Shown: positions 38,655-50,760 of the stretch, piece by piece
How the letters are laid out: each line of letters starts with the position of its first letter
How positions within the stretch are numbered: the first letter of the stretch is position 1
The notes under the pieces: generated by a model
The model's input: the letters and a program-made list of their open reading frames with translations, nothing else
The model's database searches: none
What the model was told of the DNA's origin: nothing
Assembly: GCA_023313575.1 (NCBI GenBank)
Contig: JAJTTP010000008.1
Span: forward strand, 1,054,001 to 1,118,000
Source: Eutypella sp. D-1
Taxonomy: Eukaryota; Ascomycota; Sordariomycetes; Xylariales; Diatrypaceae
Direction of reading: 5' to 3'
DNA: 64,000 nucleotides
Translations under genes and position numbers: made by a program

Positions 38655-39928
38655 TATGAAAAAAGGGGAGGGGAGAGGGAGGGGGGTGCACGAGGGATGG
38701 GCCGTTGTGTGCGTTGACGACGGGGTGGGTGGTCGGGGTTTTAGAGTCTAAGTATAAAAAGTACAAAAAGTACAAAATGTTGCGACTACAACATGGGCAG
38801 CATGGACGGGTCCGGGTCGGGTCCAAGTTGAGATCATCAGATTCAAAAGCTTCTGCTACTACCAAGGTTACAAGGGCTACTTCAAGGTTCCTTCCTTCCT
38901 TTCCACCCTCTCAGGTTACAACCTGCAAAAAGAAGAGCAGAACGGCTCATGCTGCTAAGTCTCGACCAATCAATCGTTAGCAATTGGTAGAACGCGGTAA
39001 AATATCGGTTATGGTTGGATTAGAGCAAAGCCAAAGAAAGCCCAGCTGCATATTTTATTCGCCACTTGTTAACAGCTGTTTCTTGCTGATATGGTTCGAT
39101 CAGTCATCTGTCCGAATTTCAGATAACATTTTTTCTACGATAGCTGAATGGGGCAAGCGGGGCAGTTAGAAAGAACTGACTGACCCCGCTAAGTTCTTAG
39201 TGTCTTGGAACCTTTCAGCTTTAACTTGATTCGGCAATTAACTGTATGTACGTATTCATATTCATGAGTGCATGTGTAACTTATGCAGGTCGTCGAGTAG
39301 TTCTTGAGTAATAAAAAGACCCCGCCAAAAATGACTGCTACCTACCTACTACCTAGGTACCTCGTAACTGCTAAAAGTTTATGAAATTTATTTTTACCAG
39401 CCGTCACCTTAGTTAGCTCTAACTAACAATTTGATCCCATGCTGTTCCATCAACCTTGATATATAAAAAAACTTCTACATACTACCTAAGTACAATAGGT
39501 TGGTTACATAGCTAGTCGTCGCCCACCCTTTCAACAATTCAAACTCCAAGTTCGAAACTGGAGAGATCTTCAACTCTCCAGTATTTCAATGACACCTCGG
39601 TAGTACTCGTGGCAGCTCTAGAGATGGTGAGAGGATCTCTAGTAGCCTACTCTTCCACCATAAAAAAGAAGCAAACAACCTGCTACCTGATACCTGATAC
39701 CTGGACCTGCAATTACTTTTATATATCTGATTACATTCAACCACCTACTTCAAGTTACTTTCCAAGGTTGCTGTATATCCTCGTTATTATCGTCACTGCG
39801 GCACTGCGATACTGCGTCACTGCGTCTAGCCTAGCCTCACAAATTGCAAGTCATAAATCGCAGTCATAAGTCGCAGTAGTAAGTCGCGATCGATCATAAT
39901 CGCATTCCTCATTTTTTGGATCATAGCG
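38655..39928. other. Divergent promoter region QCR2 / RPC82
   Basis: 1.27 kb between two start codons. A CCAAT sequence lies at 38966-38970, about 310 bp upstream of QCR2 and a candidate HAP site. An exact TACCTAGGTA palindrome is at 39350-39359. Otherwise AT-rich with no real reading frame. Confidence 0.55.
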
Positions 39929-42334
39929 ATGCTTGTGGTGAGTATATATATCTTGGGATCTTGGCGTACATATCTTTCTTATCATCATTTTTTATCATTT
40001 CTGTCAGGATTTCCATGACCAACTAACTGATTGACTGACTGACTGACTTGACCGGCTTCTTTTCATGCGCAGACAAAAAACTTCGCGGAACTCTGTGTTC
40101 TGCTCGTGAGTGAGATCTATGGCCAGCTTCCCACGGTATGTAGGATTCCAACATTCCAACCCATGCGCCTATTTCATACAAGACATGATATCGTCATCGT
40201 CATCGTCATATCATTCATTCCCCCATGTCTCCCCCACTGTCGATCCCTGATCCCTCGAGGCTCACATGCTTATTATTGTTCCAATAGCGCATCATCGCAG
40301 CCTTGTTTTCCAAAGGCAGATCGACCACAGCACAATTAGCCGTCCATACATCCCTAAACCAGCGACAAGTCCGACATGGCCTCGCCGTACTAGTTCAGCA
40401 AAATACCATCTTTCACTTAACCGACCCAGACACCTCCATCGCCTACTACGATGTAAATCCCGATGCACTCTACAACCTAGTACGAAGCGGCAAGATCCTG
40501 GAAATGGTTCGTGATAAGTACGGCGATCTTGCGAAGAGCCTCGTCCAAGACATATTCGTCCTAGGCCACATTAAGATCGCAGATTTGGTCGAAGTTTATA
40601 ACAGTGGTTCAGAAGGAGCGCAAAATTCAACCAACGGTGTCGCGGACGTGAAGGACGAGCATAGTGACGACGAGTTCACTTCGAACGAGAACAATCACCA
40701 TGCTAATGGTGTCAATGGCGTTAGCCTCAACGGCTCCGCTGGTCGGGAGGGCGAGGCAGCCCAAACGCAACAGATCTACCTTGTTCTTGCTCGCCTACTC
40801 GCCGCCGGCATTGTCGAACCAGTCTCTTCTATGATGTTTCAGTCCCCGACAGATCTGAGGACCGCCGTTGAGCAGGATGTCCTAAGAACCGAGTTTCCAG
40901 CCGGCATGCGCGGTATCAAACAGAAAAAGGAACTTGACATCTCCGTCGCACAGAAAATCCAGGATTTCCACCATAGCCGTGGCAACCTCAAAAGACGCCT
41001 CGACGCTGAATTCGATCACGAAGCTAGTGTCAAACGCAGGAAGCTGCTCAACGGTACTAGTACTTCCAATGGTGATTCGGGGTCTGCAGCGGTGGAACTA
41101 CTCATGGACCATGTGAGTTATAGAGGTGCCGACGTGGTTTGGAAAATCTCATCAACTAATCCCTGTCAAGCTCGATACTGTTATTCGTGTCAATTACGAC
41201 AAATGCCTTGTTGAGCTTCGGAACCTGAAGCTAGCAGAATATGTTGACGATCTAATCGGAGAAACGACCGCGCAAGTATATGCGACTCTACTTACCACGC
41301 TAAGCAAGAAGATCAATCGATGCCAGGTCGACCCGATGACAAGAACCGAAGATGACGCCGACACCTTTACTGGGGCTATCGTGAATACTCTCGAGATCTT
41401 CGAGAATTTGAGCCCTGAAATAGATGTATCGGCAGGAATCGGAAACCCGCCGGCGGGTGCGATAGATCACCAATGCGCAGAGAAGATCCGCAGATTCCCC
41501 CCGAGACCGAAAGACTCGATTCTTCAGTCTAGTCTCGAGGCCGGGGACGAGATCATGGAGTCGGACGATGAAGACTACGATCGCAGTGATGAGATAGGCT
41601 TTGGCGCAAATGGGACTGGGGACTTCACGGGCACGAAGAAGGGTTCCAACGGCATCAACGGAGAGGGGCATGATGTAGACGACGCCGCTTCCGTCCGTGC
41701 GCAACGAATGCGCCATATGCGACAGCACCTATTACTTCTCGCCGAAAGCAAACAGGGATTCCTACGTCACAGCGGAGGCGAAAATCGGGGCGAGTGGACT
41801 GTTGATTTCGAGCATCTTATGGCCCACTTGAGGCTCATGGAGCTGGACATTCTCATCGAGCAATCCTTCGGTCGCAAGGGTCTCCGCCTCGTTCGAGTCC
41901 TCCGAGAAAAGGGCAAGCTCGACGACAAGAACTTACCCAATATCGCGCTGATGAGGAAGGCGGACGTGCACGTCAAGATGGCAGAGATGGAGATGGCCGG
42001 GTTTCTCGACGTGCAGGAGGTTCCTAGGGACAACCAACGGGCAGCTGCCAGGACGATCTTCCTGTGGTTCTTCGACGAACACAGGACGCTGAAGCGGACC
42101 TTGGATAACGTCTACAAGTCGATGGTGCGATGCTTCCAGCGCCTCGAGGTAGAGCGCAGGAAGAAGAGCAACGTGCTGGCCGTCACGGAGCGCAAAGACG
42201 TCCAGGGCATGGAGGAGGAAAAGCTGAGAGGCGACGTCTACAACGAGTACCAACAGTTTCTAGAGATCGAGAAGAAACTTCTCGGCCAAGTCTCGAAGCT
42301 GGATGATCTAGTAGCGGTCTTCCGGGACTACTAA
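39929..42334 (+). CDS. RPC82: RNA polymerase III subunit RPC3 (RPC82)
   Basis: Subunit of the Pol III initiation subcomplex (RPC82-RPC34-RPC31) that transcribes tRNA and 5S genes; contains four tandem winged-helix domains. Exons: 39929-39937, 40073-40135, 40288-41112, 41171-42334; 686 aa. The first coding exon is only 9 nt (MLV) and continues TKNFAELCVLLVSEIYGQLPT-RIIAALFSKGRSTTAQLA, the expected first winged helix. The third exon begins at 40288. The last join gives LLMDHLDTVIRVNYDKC. An acidic/Asn-rich insert (about 130-170) separates WH domains. The C-terminus (LEIEKKLLGQVSKLDDLVAVFRDY) is a coiled coil as in the family. Intron sizes are 135, 152 and 58 nt. Confidence 0.93.
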
Positions 42335-42951
42335 GCTTAAACTCCCTTCTTACCAGCCTTCCTATTCTTCTCGCCATAGCATAGCGCTCTACTTTCTTGT
42401 TGTGGTGGTGGGAGAGAACCCGTTTTGCATTTACGGCGTTTGGGCGGTTGCGGAAGGAAAAACCCCCCCTAAAAATCACCTAGCATTGGGACGGCGTTAT
42501 TTTATCCATACCCAGGTCGGCTTCGATCGAATTTGACAATGTTCAGTGAAAAAGAAAAACAAAAAAGATGACGAACAACGGCTTTGACGTGATGCCTGGT
42601 AGCTAATATACAATTCCTATATCCTCCCCTAGCCAGCCCGCCAGTCCTCGCCTATGCAGCCCATATGATTCTCTGTTGATATGTCGATGAGACGCCTTCC
42701 ACTCCCTATGTTGTTGTCTCGGGATCAGTGTCTGGCATCTTGGCCATTTATCGAATATACGGTTTACTTAGCGTGCCGATGACAGTGCTCTCAGGAGGCC
42801 ACAACCAACTGCCTGTTTAACTTCTCGTTACTATAGGGGAGGATAGCACATTTAGCAACTTACAGAGCGATCCATGTCACAACTTGCTATGCCAGCGACG
42901 CGTCTAGCCCAGACCCCCCTATCACCTATTCACATAAAATAAGCCCCCAAA
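42335..42951. other. Convergent intergenic region RPC82 / DMFase-like
   Basis: 617 bp between two stop codons, without a credible reading frame. It should hold both 3' UTRs and polyadenylation signals. Nothing else was recognised. Confidence 0.55.
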
Positions 42952-45535
42952 CTACGACTCCTCCGTCAACATTGCCGTCCCCCGTTCCTTCTCTTCCGCG
43001 CGCCTCGCGAACCCCCTCAGCACGTTGGCGGTAAGCCGGGCGATATTGTTTTGGTAGGCGTCCCAGGCCAGCGAGCAGAACCAGTTGATGCTGCCGACGG
43101 AGAACACGGCGCCGCCGGCGTGGGTGTCGTAGTAGATGAGGTCGGAGCGGATCTCGCGGGTCTGCGTGCCGAGCACGCCGCCGATCGGGAACGTCACGCA
43201 CTCGGGCATGATGCCGAAGGCGTCCGGGTGGCCCCGCGTAGTAGCCAGCACGACGGCGCCGCGCGGGCTGCCGCACGCCTCGTCGAAGCTGTCGATCTCG
43301 TCGCCGCTGGCGCCGCCGCCGAGCCCGTGCACACCCAACAGCTCCTCCTCGGCCTCTATGCCCTCGAACATCCACGCGTGCTCGGGCCGCCGCGACGCCG
43401 CCGTCCGCGCGTACGGCACCCCCGGTCCCGTCCCCTCCCCGCAACACCCCACGCCGAAGAGGTTATGCGATGATCGACCGCGGCTGCGCCACGTCCCGCC
43501 GCACTGGCCCGTCAGGCTGCTCGTCCGCTCCCCGCCCGGCAGCGTGTACGTGCGGACGCCCTGGTCTCCGCGGCGGACCTCGAGGCGCCAGGGCCGGTCC
43601 GTCCCGTCGAGCGCCGCCGCCCAGTAAAACCCGTTGCCCCCGAGGTACATGATGTTGCCGCCGCCGCGGGCGAAGCCCTCCCAGGCGTCGAGCGACTCCG
43701 GCGTCGGGTACTCCGGGTGCGAGGCGGCGATGACGGTGTGGTAGGGGCGCAGGAGGGCGGCGCCGCCGGCGTGCAGGTCGTGGTCGGTCAGGACGTCGTA
43801 GGCGAGGAGGTCCGGGAGCAGCTCGCGCTCGAGGAATCCGAGGAACAGCCCGTCGGCGCTGAGCTCGCGCGGCCGCGCCATCGCCCAGAAGACGTAGCCT
43901 GGGCGCAGGTTGGCGAGCGGTCGTCGCGCCGACGAGAACACCACCCCGGACCCGTCGTTGTGCACGTCGTAGCACGACAGCCCGATGTCCCAGCGCCGCC
44001 GCAGCCGCGCCGCGTCCCCCGTCACTACCGTCGCCTCGTCGTCGTCCTCCCCTCCTCCCGCGTCGAACCCCGGCCCAATCTCGATGTACGATCCCCGCGT
44101 CGCGTCGTACAGCCGCTCGTTGGCGTACGCCAGGTACGTGAACGTGCTCAGCACCACCGCCACCTTGGCCTGATTGGCCTTGGCGACGTCCGGGCTCGGC
44201 CGCACGATGAACGTCACCATGTCCGACGCCCCGCCAGGCGCAACACACTCGAAAGCGTAGATGCCGGACCGCAGGTCCGCGGGCAGCGCGACGGAGAAAT
44301 CGGCCTCCCACCCGGCGTCGTCCAGGTCATCCTCGTGGAAGTGGATGGCGCCGTAGCCGCCGCGGCCGTTCGGTCCGGTGGCCCGCGTCCAGTCCGGCTC
44401 CGACCCGTCCCAATCGTAGCCCGTGACGCCGCGCGTCGGCGCCTGGTGCAGTGTCCCGTGCCGCGCCCGCCCCGACACGTCGAGGATCGTGTCTTCCGGG
44501 ATGTTGCGCGCGAAGTCGTACTGCGCTAGGATCGTGGGCTCCTGCGCCGCACCATCACTCGGGTCGTTGCGGTCGGAGACGGCCGCCGCCGTCGTCGCGC
44601 GAAAGACGGGGCTGTCGATTCGCCCGTTGAAAAAGTGGGTTGGACGCTCCGCCCGCGTCGTTGACGTTGGCGATGCTGCGAGGCTCGCGGCGAAGAGTAG
44701 CGTCGAGCTGCCGCCGCCGAGACGGGCGGGAGAAGAGAGCCGCTCCGTGACGGACACGCTCTTCACGCTCCTCTCGGCCATATAAGGCAGAGCCTCAAAC
44801 GAGGCCTGGAGCCCATCCCCGCAGATCGTGACGTCCAGGTTCACCCACCGCTTCAGGGGGCATTCGAACGCGACGGGGATGACGTCCACGGCGCCCTGCT
44901 CCGTCGCCACCCAGACCTCCACGGTGCCCTGCTCGGTAACGACGATCGAGAATCCGCTCCGCGCCTCCGCGTCCAGCGTCGAGACCAGCGCCTGCGGATG
45001 CCCCGCTTGGGGCAGGTGTGCTTGGAAGTAGAGCTGCACTTGAAGGCCGGGCCCCGGCAGTGTCGCCCAGTCCTCCACCGAGGCGTAGGACCCCGGGCGC
45101 GCTATCTGGAAGCGTCCGTGGCGGCAGACGCCGTGCACGCCGCGCACTGCCTCGAACTCTGCGGGTGGCGCGTGCTCCAGGTCCACGCCCTGCACCACCC
45201 GCACGAGTCGGTACGTGTATTCGGGCTCGGTGGACGAGACCTTTCAAGACACCAGATGAGGGGGAAACCGCACCTATCAGCCACGCTGCCTGCCCTCGCT
45301 TTCTTGCTGATCCGGATATCGGGGGAAGGAGAGAAAGAAGACTCACCTTGACGGCCACCGTCTCCCCCGGACTCGCGATCCACGGCTCGACGTAGCCCAA
45401 GATCTCGGCCGGGTAGCCGGGCGGCTTCTCGCTCGCCGCGATCGATATCACCGGTTCTTCGGTACCCGCCATGCTGTAAAGAGAATTCTTTTTGCTACGG
45501 CGGACGGTGACGGTAGTCTTTATGGTTGTAGACAT
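42952..45535 (-). CDS. N,N-dimethylformamidase large-subunit-like protein
   Basis: Resembles the large (beta) subunit of bacterial N,N-dimethylformamidase, an amide hydrolase using a mononuclear iron bound by two tyrosines and a carboxylate. Exons: 45535-45347 and 45240-42952 with a 106-nt intron; 825 aa, joined as GETVAVKVSSTEPEYTYRLVR. An N-terminal beta domain (about 45-250) and a laminin-G/ConA-like middle (WVNLDVTICGDG; FFNGRIDSP, about 190-275) precede the catalytic region with VVLSTFTYLAYANE (to 438), HPEYPT (571-576), YLGGNGFYW (595-603) and SINWFCSLAWD near the end. Tyr in HPEYPT is a candidate iron ligand; this is inference. The start could instead be the second Met, 21 codons on (MAGTEEP, 45472). 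No small-subunit gene is nearby. The substrate in fungi is unknown. The gene is GC-rich. Confidence 0.85.
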
Positions 45536-46453
45536 ATATCATGATTAGTACTGAGGAAACGGAGGTCTATAAAGGGAAATTATGGCACTTCTGTAGTTGA
45601 CGAATGGGGTGTTGACTTTGATCAACCCCCCCCCCCCCTGTCAAGGTGATGCAGATGCACATTGATACGAATGGGTCAAGTTGACCCGCGGCGTGCGGAG
45701 GAATGGAGCCATACCCTCGATGAAACCCTGTTCCTCCGGCATGGCATACATGTATGTCAGACAGCCACCCTTCCCCCCCCTCCCGCTTGCATAGCCTGCG
45801 AGGTCTTATCGATCCCATATCTGCTTTTTGGGAATAGTTTCTCCAATCATTCTACCCAGCGGTATTGGAGAATACGCGTACCGGTAGGCCTCGCCCTCAA
45901 TCGAGCCAGCCCTCTGAAATAAGCATGGATGAGGTGATTTATTGTTTTGACAATGATCTCTCAGGCGATTATTGACAGCCAGATAATCTTGCGACTGAAT
46001 GAGCGCTTTTGTCCATAGCCATTATCTCGAACACCATGCCCATCACGAATGTCACTCCCTCGCACATTTCGACGATGATGTTGATGGAATTTTCCAACCA
46101 CCTAAGAAGTCTAAAAATATTGATGAGACTATGAATATCAAGCCGAAATCAGGAGCCGTACAAAAGGCCTATAGTGTGAGCAACCAACCAAGTCTACCTC
46201 CCTCAAAATGGCAACTCCGGAATTCAATGGGATAATACGCCATATCCGTCTTAAAAGGGGGGGTGGGCTTGGTGAGAGCTAGTGCATCCTCGACAAAATA
46301 TCCGATAGGGGTCCATAAGGCCTAGGGTACGCCAAGCCCGAAACATCAAGTCATACAACATGATCTCTGCTTCTCTAGCGGTCAGGTCTACTCAAATTAT
46401 GCAGTGAGATTTGTAAAAAAAATTCCCGTCGGATGCCTTGCCGGGCTGATATT
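45536..46453. other. Intergenic region, DMFase-like promoter / receptor 3' flank
   Basis: 918 bp. It contains a C-run of about 14 near 45626-45639 and AT-rich sequence. The region near 46000-46235 has one 78-codon frame with no recognisable similarity, which I do not call. No RNA gene was seen. Confidence 0.5.
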
Positions 46454-48608
46454 TCAGAAGAAGGATCTGATCGCGCATGACACCTTACTCATCAACGTCA
46501 TGTGTGACTCCGCCGTGGAATTGCTCCGCTTGGACTCGTCGGAGCGCCGGCGCTGCTGCCGCTGCATGTCGCTGACGAACTTCGGCCACGTGTTGGTCAG
46601 CACGAGGTACTTGACGTGGGCCTCGGCGGCGTCGAACACGGCCGGCCCGAACTCCTCCGAGATCTCGCCCGTGTACTGAATTCGGTCGGCAAACTCGCCA
46701 ATATCGATCCCCCCCGACTCGGACCCACTCCCGCCCTCCTCCTCCTGAGACGACGAGCCCGCCGTGGTTTCACTGTCTTTCCGGATCACCTCCATGGGTA
46801 TGTCGGTCTCGAACGGCGTGGCCGGGTTCACCCGCGCCTCCCCGCAGACAACTCGCGCCGGCTGCTCGAAGATGACCTCCAGTTTCTTGAGGTCTGGCGA
46901 CGATATGTTGATGGGAAACTCGGCATCTCGGGGGCTGATGAAGTCCGTGTAAATTTGCAGCGCCCTGGTGAATGCAGCGCGGACCTGGTCCTCGCCGGAG
47001 GAGGTGCCTTGGCTACCACCGGGCCACGACGACTTCCAGCTCGCGACGCGCGTCAGGAACGCAACGTTCTCACCGGAGAAGTCCCGCAGGGCTGAGAACT
47101 CCTGCAGCGGCACGGGGTTGTCGCTCAGCGCATGGTCGAGCGCGTCCATCGTCAGCAGGCGGTCTCCTAGCACCACGTCCGAGGGATCCGTGACGGGGGC
47201 CCGGCCCTGCTCCACTACGGAGATCGACTTTCGGCGTAGCGAGATCGGTTTCTTCAGGGTTGTCGTCTGCGATGTAGTTTCCCACCTCGCGTTCAACTCG
47301 GCTGCTTTCTTGCCCAGGCGCCGTTGCTTCAGGACTAGCCAGCAAGGAACGAAGATGGTGAAGACCTCAAACATCATTATAGACAAGTGGATCCTTCATT
47401 CCGTCAGCTATGGTGCTCTTCTTTTTCCTCCGTTCTTACCACAGCTGTTGATGTTGGGTCTACATACCATTGACTGGGAGCAAAGTACTTGTTGACTGGC
47501 TGGAAGGCAGGCGTGTATGTTGCGATTAGCCACATCGGTGTCGCGTGGAGACTATGGAAGTCGGTTAATCCAAAATTGCCGGTGCTCTCAATGTGAGAGA
47601 TAGGGGAAATCTGACTTTGAAAGACAACATCCGATGGTTTGGAAACGCCATCCAAGAGTATCACGAATCCTCCAAGCTCTCCAGAGGAGGATAGGTGCCA
47701 CCTGTTGAGGTTAGCAATGCACACTGTTCCGGCGTCGTGACGTACGATCCATGTCTATAGACACTGTTAGTTAGGGCTCTTCACTAGAGGGGAGCGAGGG
47801 AGATATTAAGGGACATCTAATGAGACTATTGAATATAGGTAGACAATAGTATAAGCATTATATAATGCATTACATAGGGATGACAATTTCGAGACACGTA
47901 CCCACACTACCTGCCACAACGCAGACGGCCACCATTCCCATCCACGGCCCAACTCAATGATCTGCTCTTCTAATGTGCCGCGAAGTTCTGTGCCCGGAAC
48001 ACCAAACGTAGGATGGTATTTGCGGCACGCGAGCCACATCCCGACGGTAAGGAGGACCTGAGTGAGCCAGTTAGACCTACTCACGGCATTGCGAGTCACT
48101 GCCAGCAAAAACGTACCTGGACCACCATGCCGAGGCCAATATATACCAAAACTTTTGTTGGGCGAGGCAGGCATTTCAGGCAGCAGAACCAGCAGTTCGT
48201 CACCCCATTGCCGTTCAGCAGTCTGACCGGGTGGTCTGAATAAGCGAAATGCTTCTGCTGCTTGGCGACGTAGAGGAATCGGCTGTTGGAGGCATGGAAC
48301 AGCGCGATGCCCAGTGGGAACCAGATGCCCATGAAAAAGTACTGAACATCGTAGGCGAGGATTATTGGCAGGGTCTGCCCGATTGGGTACACGAGCTGGG
48401 AGAGGATCCAGTATAGGTGAAGGAAAACTATGGCAGCAAGAGATAGGGGTAGACCCCGGATCTTGAGGATAGGATCGTGACGGTGTAGGCAGAGAAACAC
48501 TATACCACCAAGTAGCAGGCTCGTCCATGTTGCGCAAAACGCTATGTAGAAGATTCCCACTGCATCGAAATTCGGCGGAAGCTGCGGGAAAGCATACAAG
48601 TTTCCCAT
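46454..48608 (-). CDS. Seven-transmembrane protein with C-terminal RGS domain (GprK-like)
   Basis: Fungal receptor class that combines a 7TM region with a regulator-of-G-protein-signalling box, as in Aspergillus GprK; thought to accelerate GTP hydrolysis on G-alpha at the plasma membrane. Six exons are inferred: 48608-48117, 48057-47902, 47754-47746, 47701-47616, 47551-47468, 47393-46454; 588 aa. The third exon is 9 nt (TWI). With it the chain reads WQVVW-TWI-VAPILLWRAWRIRD and LSN-LHATPMWLIATY and QW-IHLSIMMFEVFTIF, matching the family. TM helices fill residues 1-300. The RGS box is about 357-546 and starts LDHALSDNPVPLQEFSAL. It is interrupted by a Ser/Glu/Gly-rich insert and ends HVKYLVLTNTWPKF. 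Introns are 44-147 nt. Confidence 0.88.
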
Positions 48609-50143
48609 GGTGTTCGTGCATCAGGAACTCCGTGGTTGGCCGCGAAAATATTCTGAGGGGAGTTCTGTTCGATGCATCGTGACATATATGGGCTGTACCG
48701 AGTATTTGGGACCAGCCATGGCTGTTGAGGTCATCTGATCCAAGGGCTGGTGAGGCGATAGCTGAGGTGATGAGGTTACCTAGCCCACGCTGTGGAGGAG
48801 GGACCATCTCCAAACTCCTTATTCTTTTCTCTGCCGCGTTTACACACAAAACGACTTTAGGATCCAAATTGGCGAAGAGAGCTGTCAATCCATCCCGTCC
48901 CTTCCAACGAATTACCGAGGTGGCTTGGTTGGCTTCAGAGCTCTTGCCATTTCTGGATGCGATTTATTGGGGTGGCAAGCACGGCTCGTCTACTGAGACA
49001 TCTTATTCCAGACAATGAATCCATTATATAAGCAGGATACCTTCCACAGTGGCGGGGTCACATATACGATTGCGTGAAGAATACAACAATTGTTTTCTCT
49101 CTTCCTGTAGGCAAGTAGGGTCGGCCTTATTTGAGTCGCTCGTTTTGGCCGATATTCCCTTTTTTTCGCCACGTCCAACTGTAGGCTGATCTCCCTCGTG
49201 GATATGGTTACCTATGAGTGATTATACGCCTCTACGTCTTCTCCTTCATGTTAGACTAGGCGATGTATATCAAGAATGCTGTCACGGGCAGTAACAATAG
49301 CTGTGGATACACAGTAGCTCAGTATCGTGGCAAAGGTGGCTATCATAGCGCAAACAAGCAACGCCCTCTGAAACTTATGGCCGTACGTTGGAGTTGAGGT
49401 TCGTATTTCCTACGTAGACATTAGGTTAAGTATTACTGCTAGAATGAACGGTACACTATCCTCGCGGCCTGTAGGGGGACAGGCCAGCTTATGAACACAT
49501 TAGGTTACATATCTTCTTCGGTATCAAATATCTAGTAAGCCAACGTTAAACACCCACGTAAATCAGTCACCGATGCTACTCTATGAATCTGGATGAATTC
49601 ACCTCGCATGATTTAGCTTATTATGTTATCTAAGAGTATAAAGGCTAACTGTCTAGTCGATTATATGGGTATCACTATCGGCATTGCCACATGTTATTGA
49701 TTCTGTTTCTTCCTAGTTATTCTAATAAAAGATCAATAATCTACGAACAGGGCCCAGACTCAAGTATCCCTCCACCGAAGGGTGTTACACGCGGCTAGGT
49801 CCGAAGCTGAAATACTGCGCATATTAGTTCGGCTGTCGTAGCCCCTATTCACCAGCGACCCACATCGCAAGCTAGCTGAGTGGGAAAAAGATGGAGGCTC
49901 ATGATCCGCGAGGTGAGTTTCAACGTACATGTGCTTGACTATTTAGCATACGTCCCTTAATAGGTAGTGTAGAGAAAGGCGCCGAAACGCCAGCCAAGCA
50001 CATAATGCTTTTCTCATCATGATGGTTTTGGCCCCGGGCAATGGATCACGCTCACCCGCCACCAACTAGCTATCCCCTAGCCCCGAGATGATGAACCGAG
50101 ACTCGATTAGCTCTTATGTTCTTTCTTAATGCCGAAGCTCGCA
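48609..50143. other. Gene-poor stretch upstream of the receptor gene
   Basis: 1.5 kb of mostly AT-rich DNA. The first few hundred bases should be the promoter of the 7TM-RGS gene. 49200-49740 is especially TA-rich with many stops in all frames. Nothing coding was recognised. Confidence 0.45.
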
Positions 50144-50760
50144 GAACATCTTGACGCCGCTCTCGGCCACAGAGGAATGCGATTATATTCAGATACCTCC
50201 GGTATTAGTCTCAAGCACCTGAACCAACCAGCCGGGCTTCGTTCCATCAGAATGCATGACTACCAACCCAAACTCTGCCCGCAGTTCCGCCCCCTTTGAG
50301 ACGGAATAGGGAGGAACTCGATAGACGTCTAGCTCTCCTGGTTCCCTACCTAGCTGAGATGCAACGAACAGAATTCAAGTTAGACCCTGTTCGACCGAAA
50401 AGAAACATGCCGCCTTCCCTGATGTCACTGTACGCGCGAGATGATGCATATTCGTCGAAATGCCTCTCGTACTTCCAATAGCAACGTCCTCGAGCTAGGT
50501 TTGTACGACGCCGCTTGGCTAGTAGTCTTCAATTGGTGGCTGTCAGTCTTCCTTGACAGTCTAATTAGCCTCCAAGTGGCTTCCCGGTTCCTGGGACGTG
50601 CTGCCTCTCTGCCCGCCCCTCGGAGGTGATCGACGACGACTACGAGGACCTGATCCTCGAGGGTGCTGCGCACTATCGTGAGACGTACTTACAGGAGCCG
50701 TGGGACTCGGCCTTGCTGGGCCGTTATAGGACGTGGTTCTCTTGGGGTAACTACGTATAA
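50144..50760 (+). pseudogene. Decayed coding remnant of unknown family
   Basis: Protein-like text continues for about 600 bp but switches frame. 50144-50314 reads NILTPLSATEECDYIQIPPV and later NPNSARSSAPFETE, with a TGA in between. 50296-50478 reads EELDRRLALLVPYLAEMQRT then RPKRNMPPSLMSLYARDDAY. 50487-50629 reads NVLELGLYDAAWLVVFNWWL then VASRFLGRAASLPAP. 50623-50760 reads EVIDDDYEDLILEGAAHYRE then RYRTWFSWGNYV and a stop. The frames alternate +2, +1, +2, +1, so at least three frameshifts (or very small unseen introns) are needed. No ATG-led intact frame exists. I do not recognise the family. The composition is clearly coding-like compared with its flanks, which suggests a relatively recent loss. 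Confidence 0.55.

Noticed and set aside
43463..44529. Long frames on both strands inside the dimethylformamidase-like gene
   Set aside because: Shadow frames caused by high GC at third codon positions; the called frame alone shows conserved motifs.
47404..47724. 106-codon minus frame reading through the receptor introns
   Set aside because: Reading it unspliced destroys the transmembrane helix; splicing at 47615 and 47552 restores family-like sequence.
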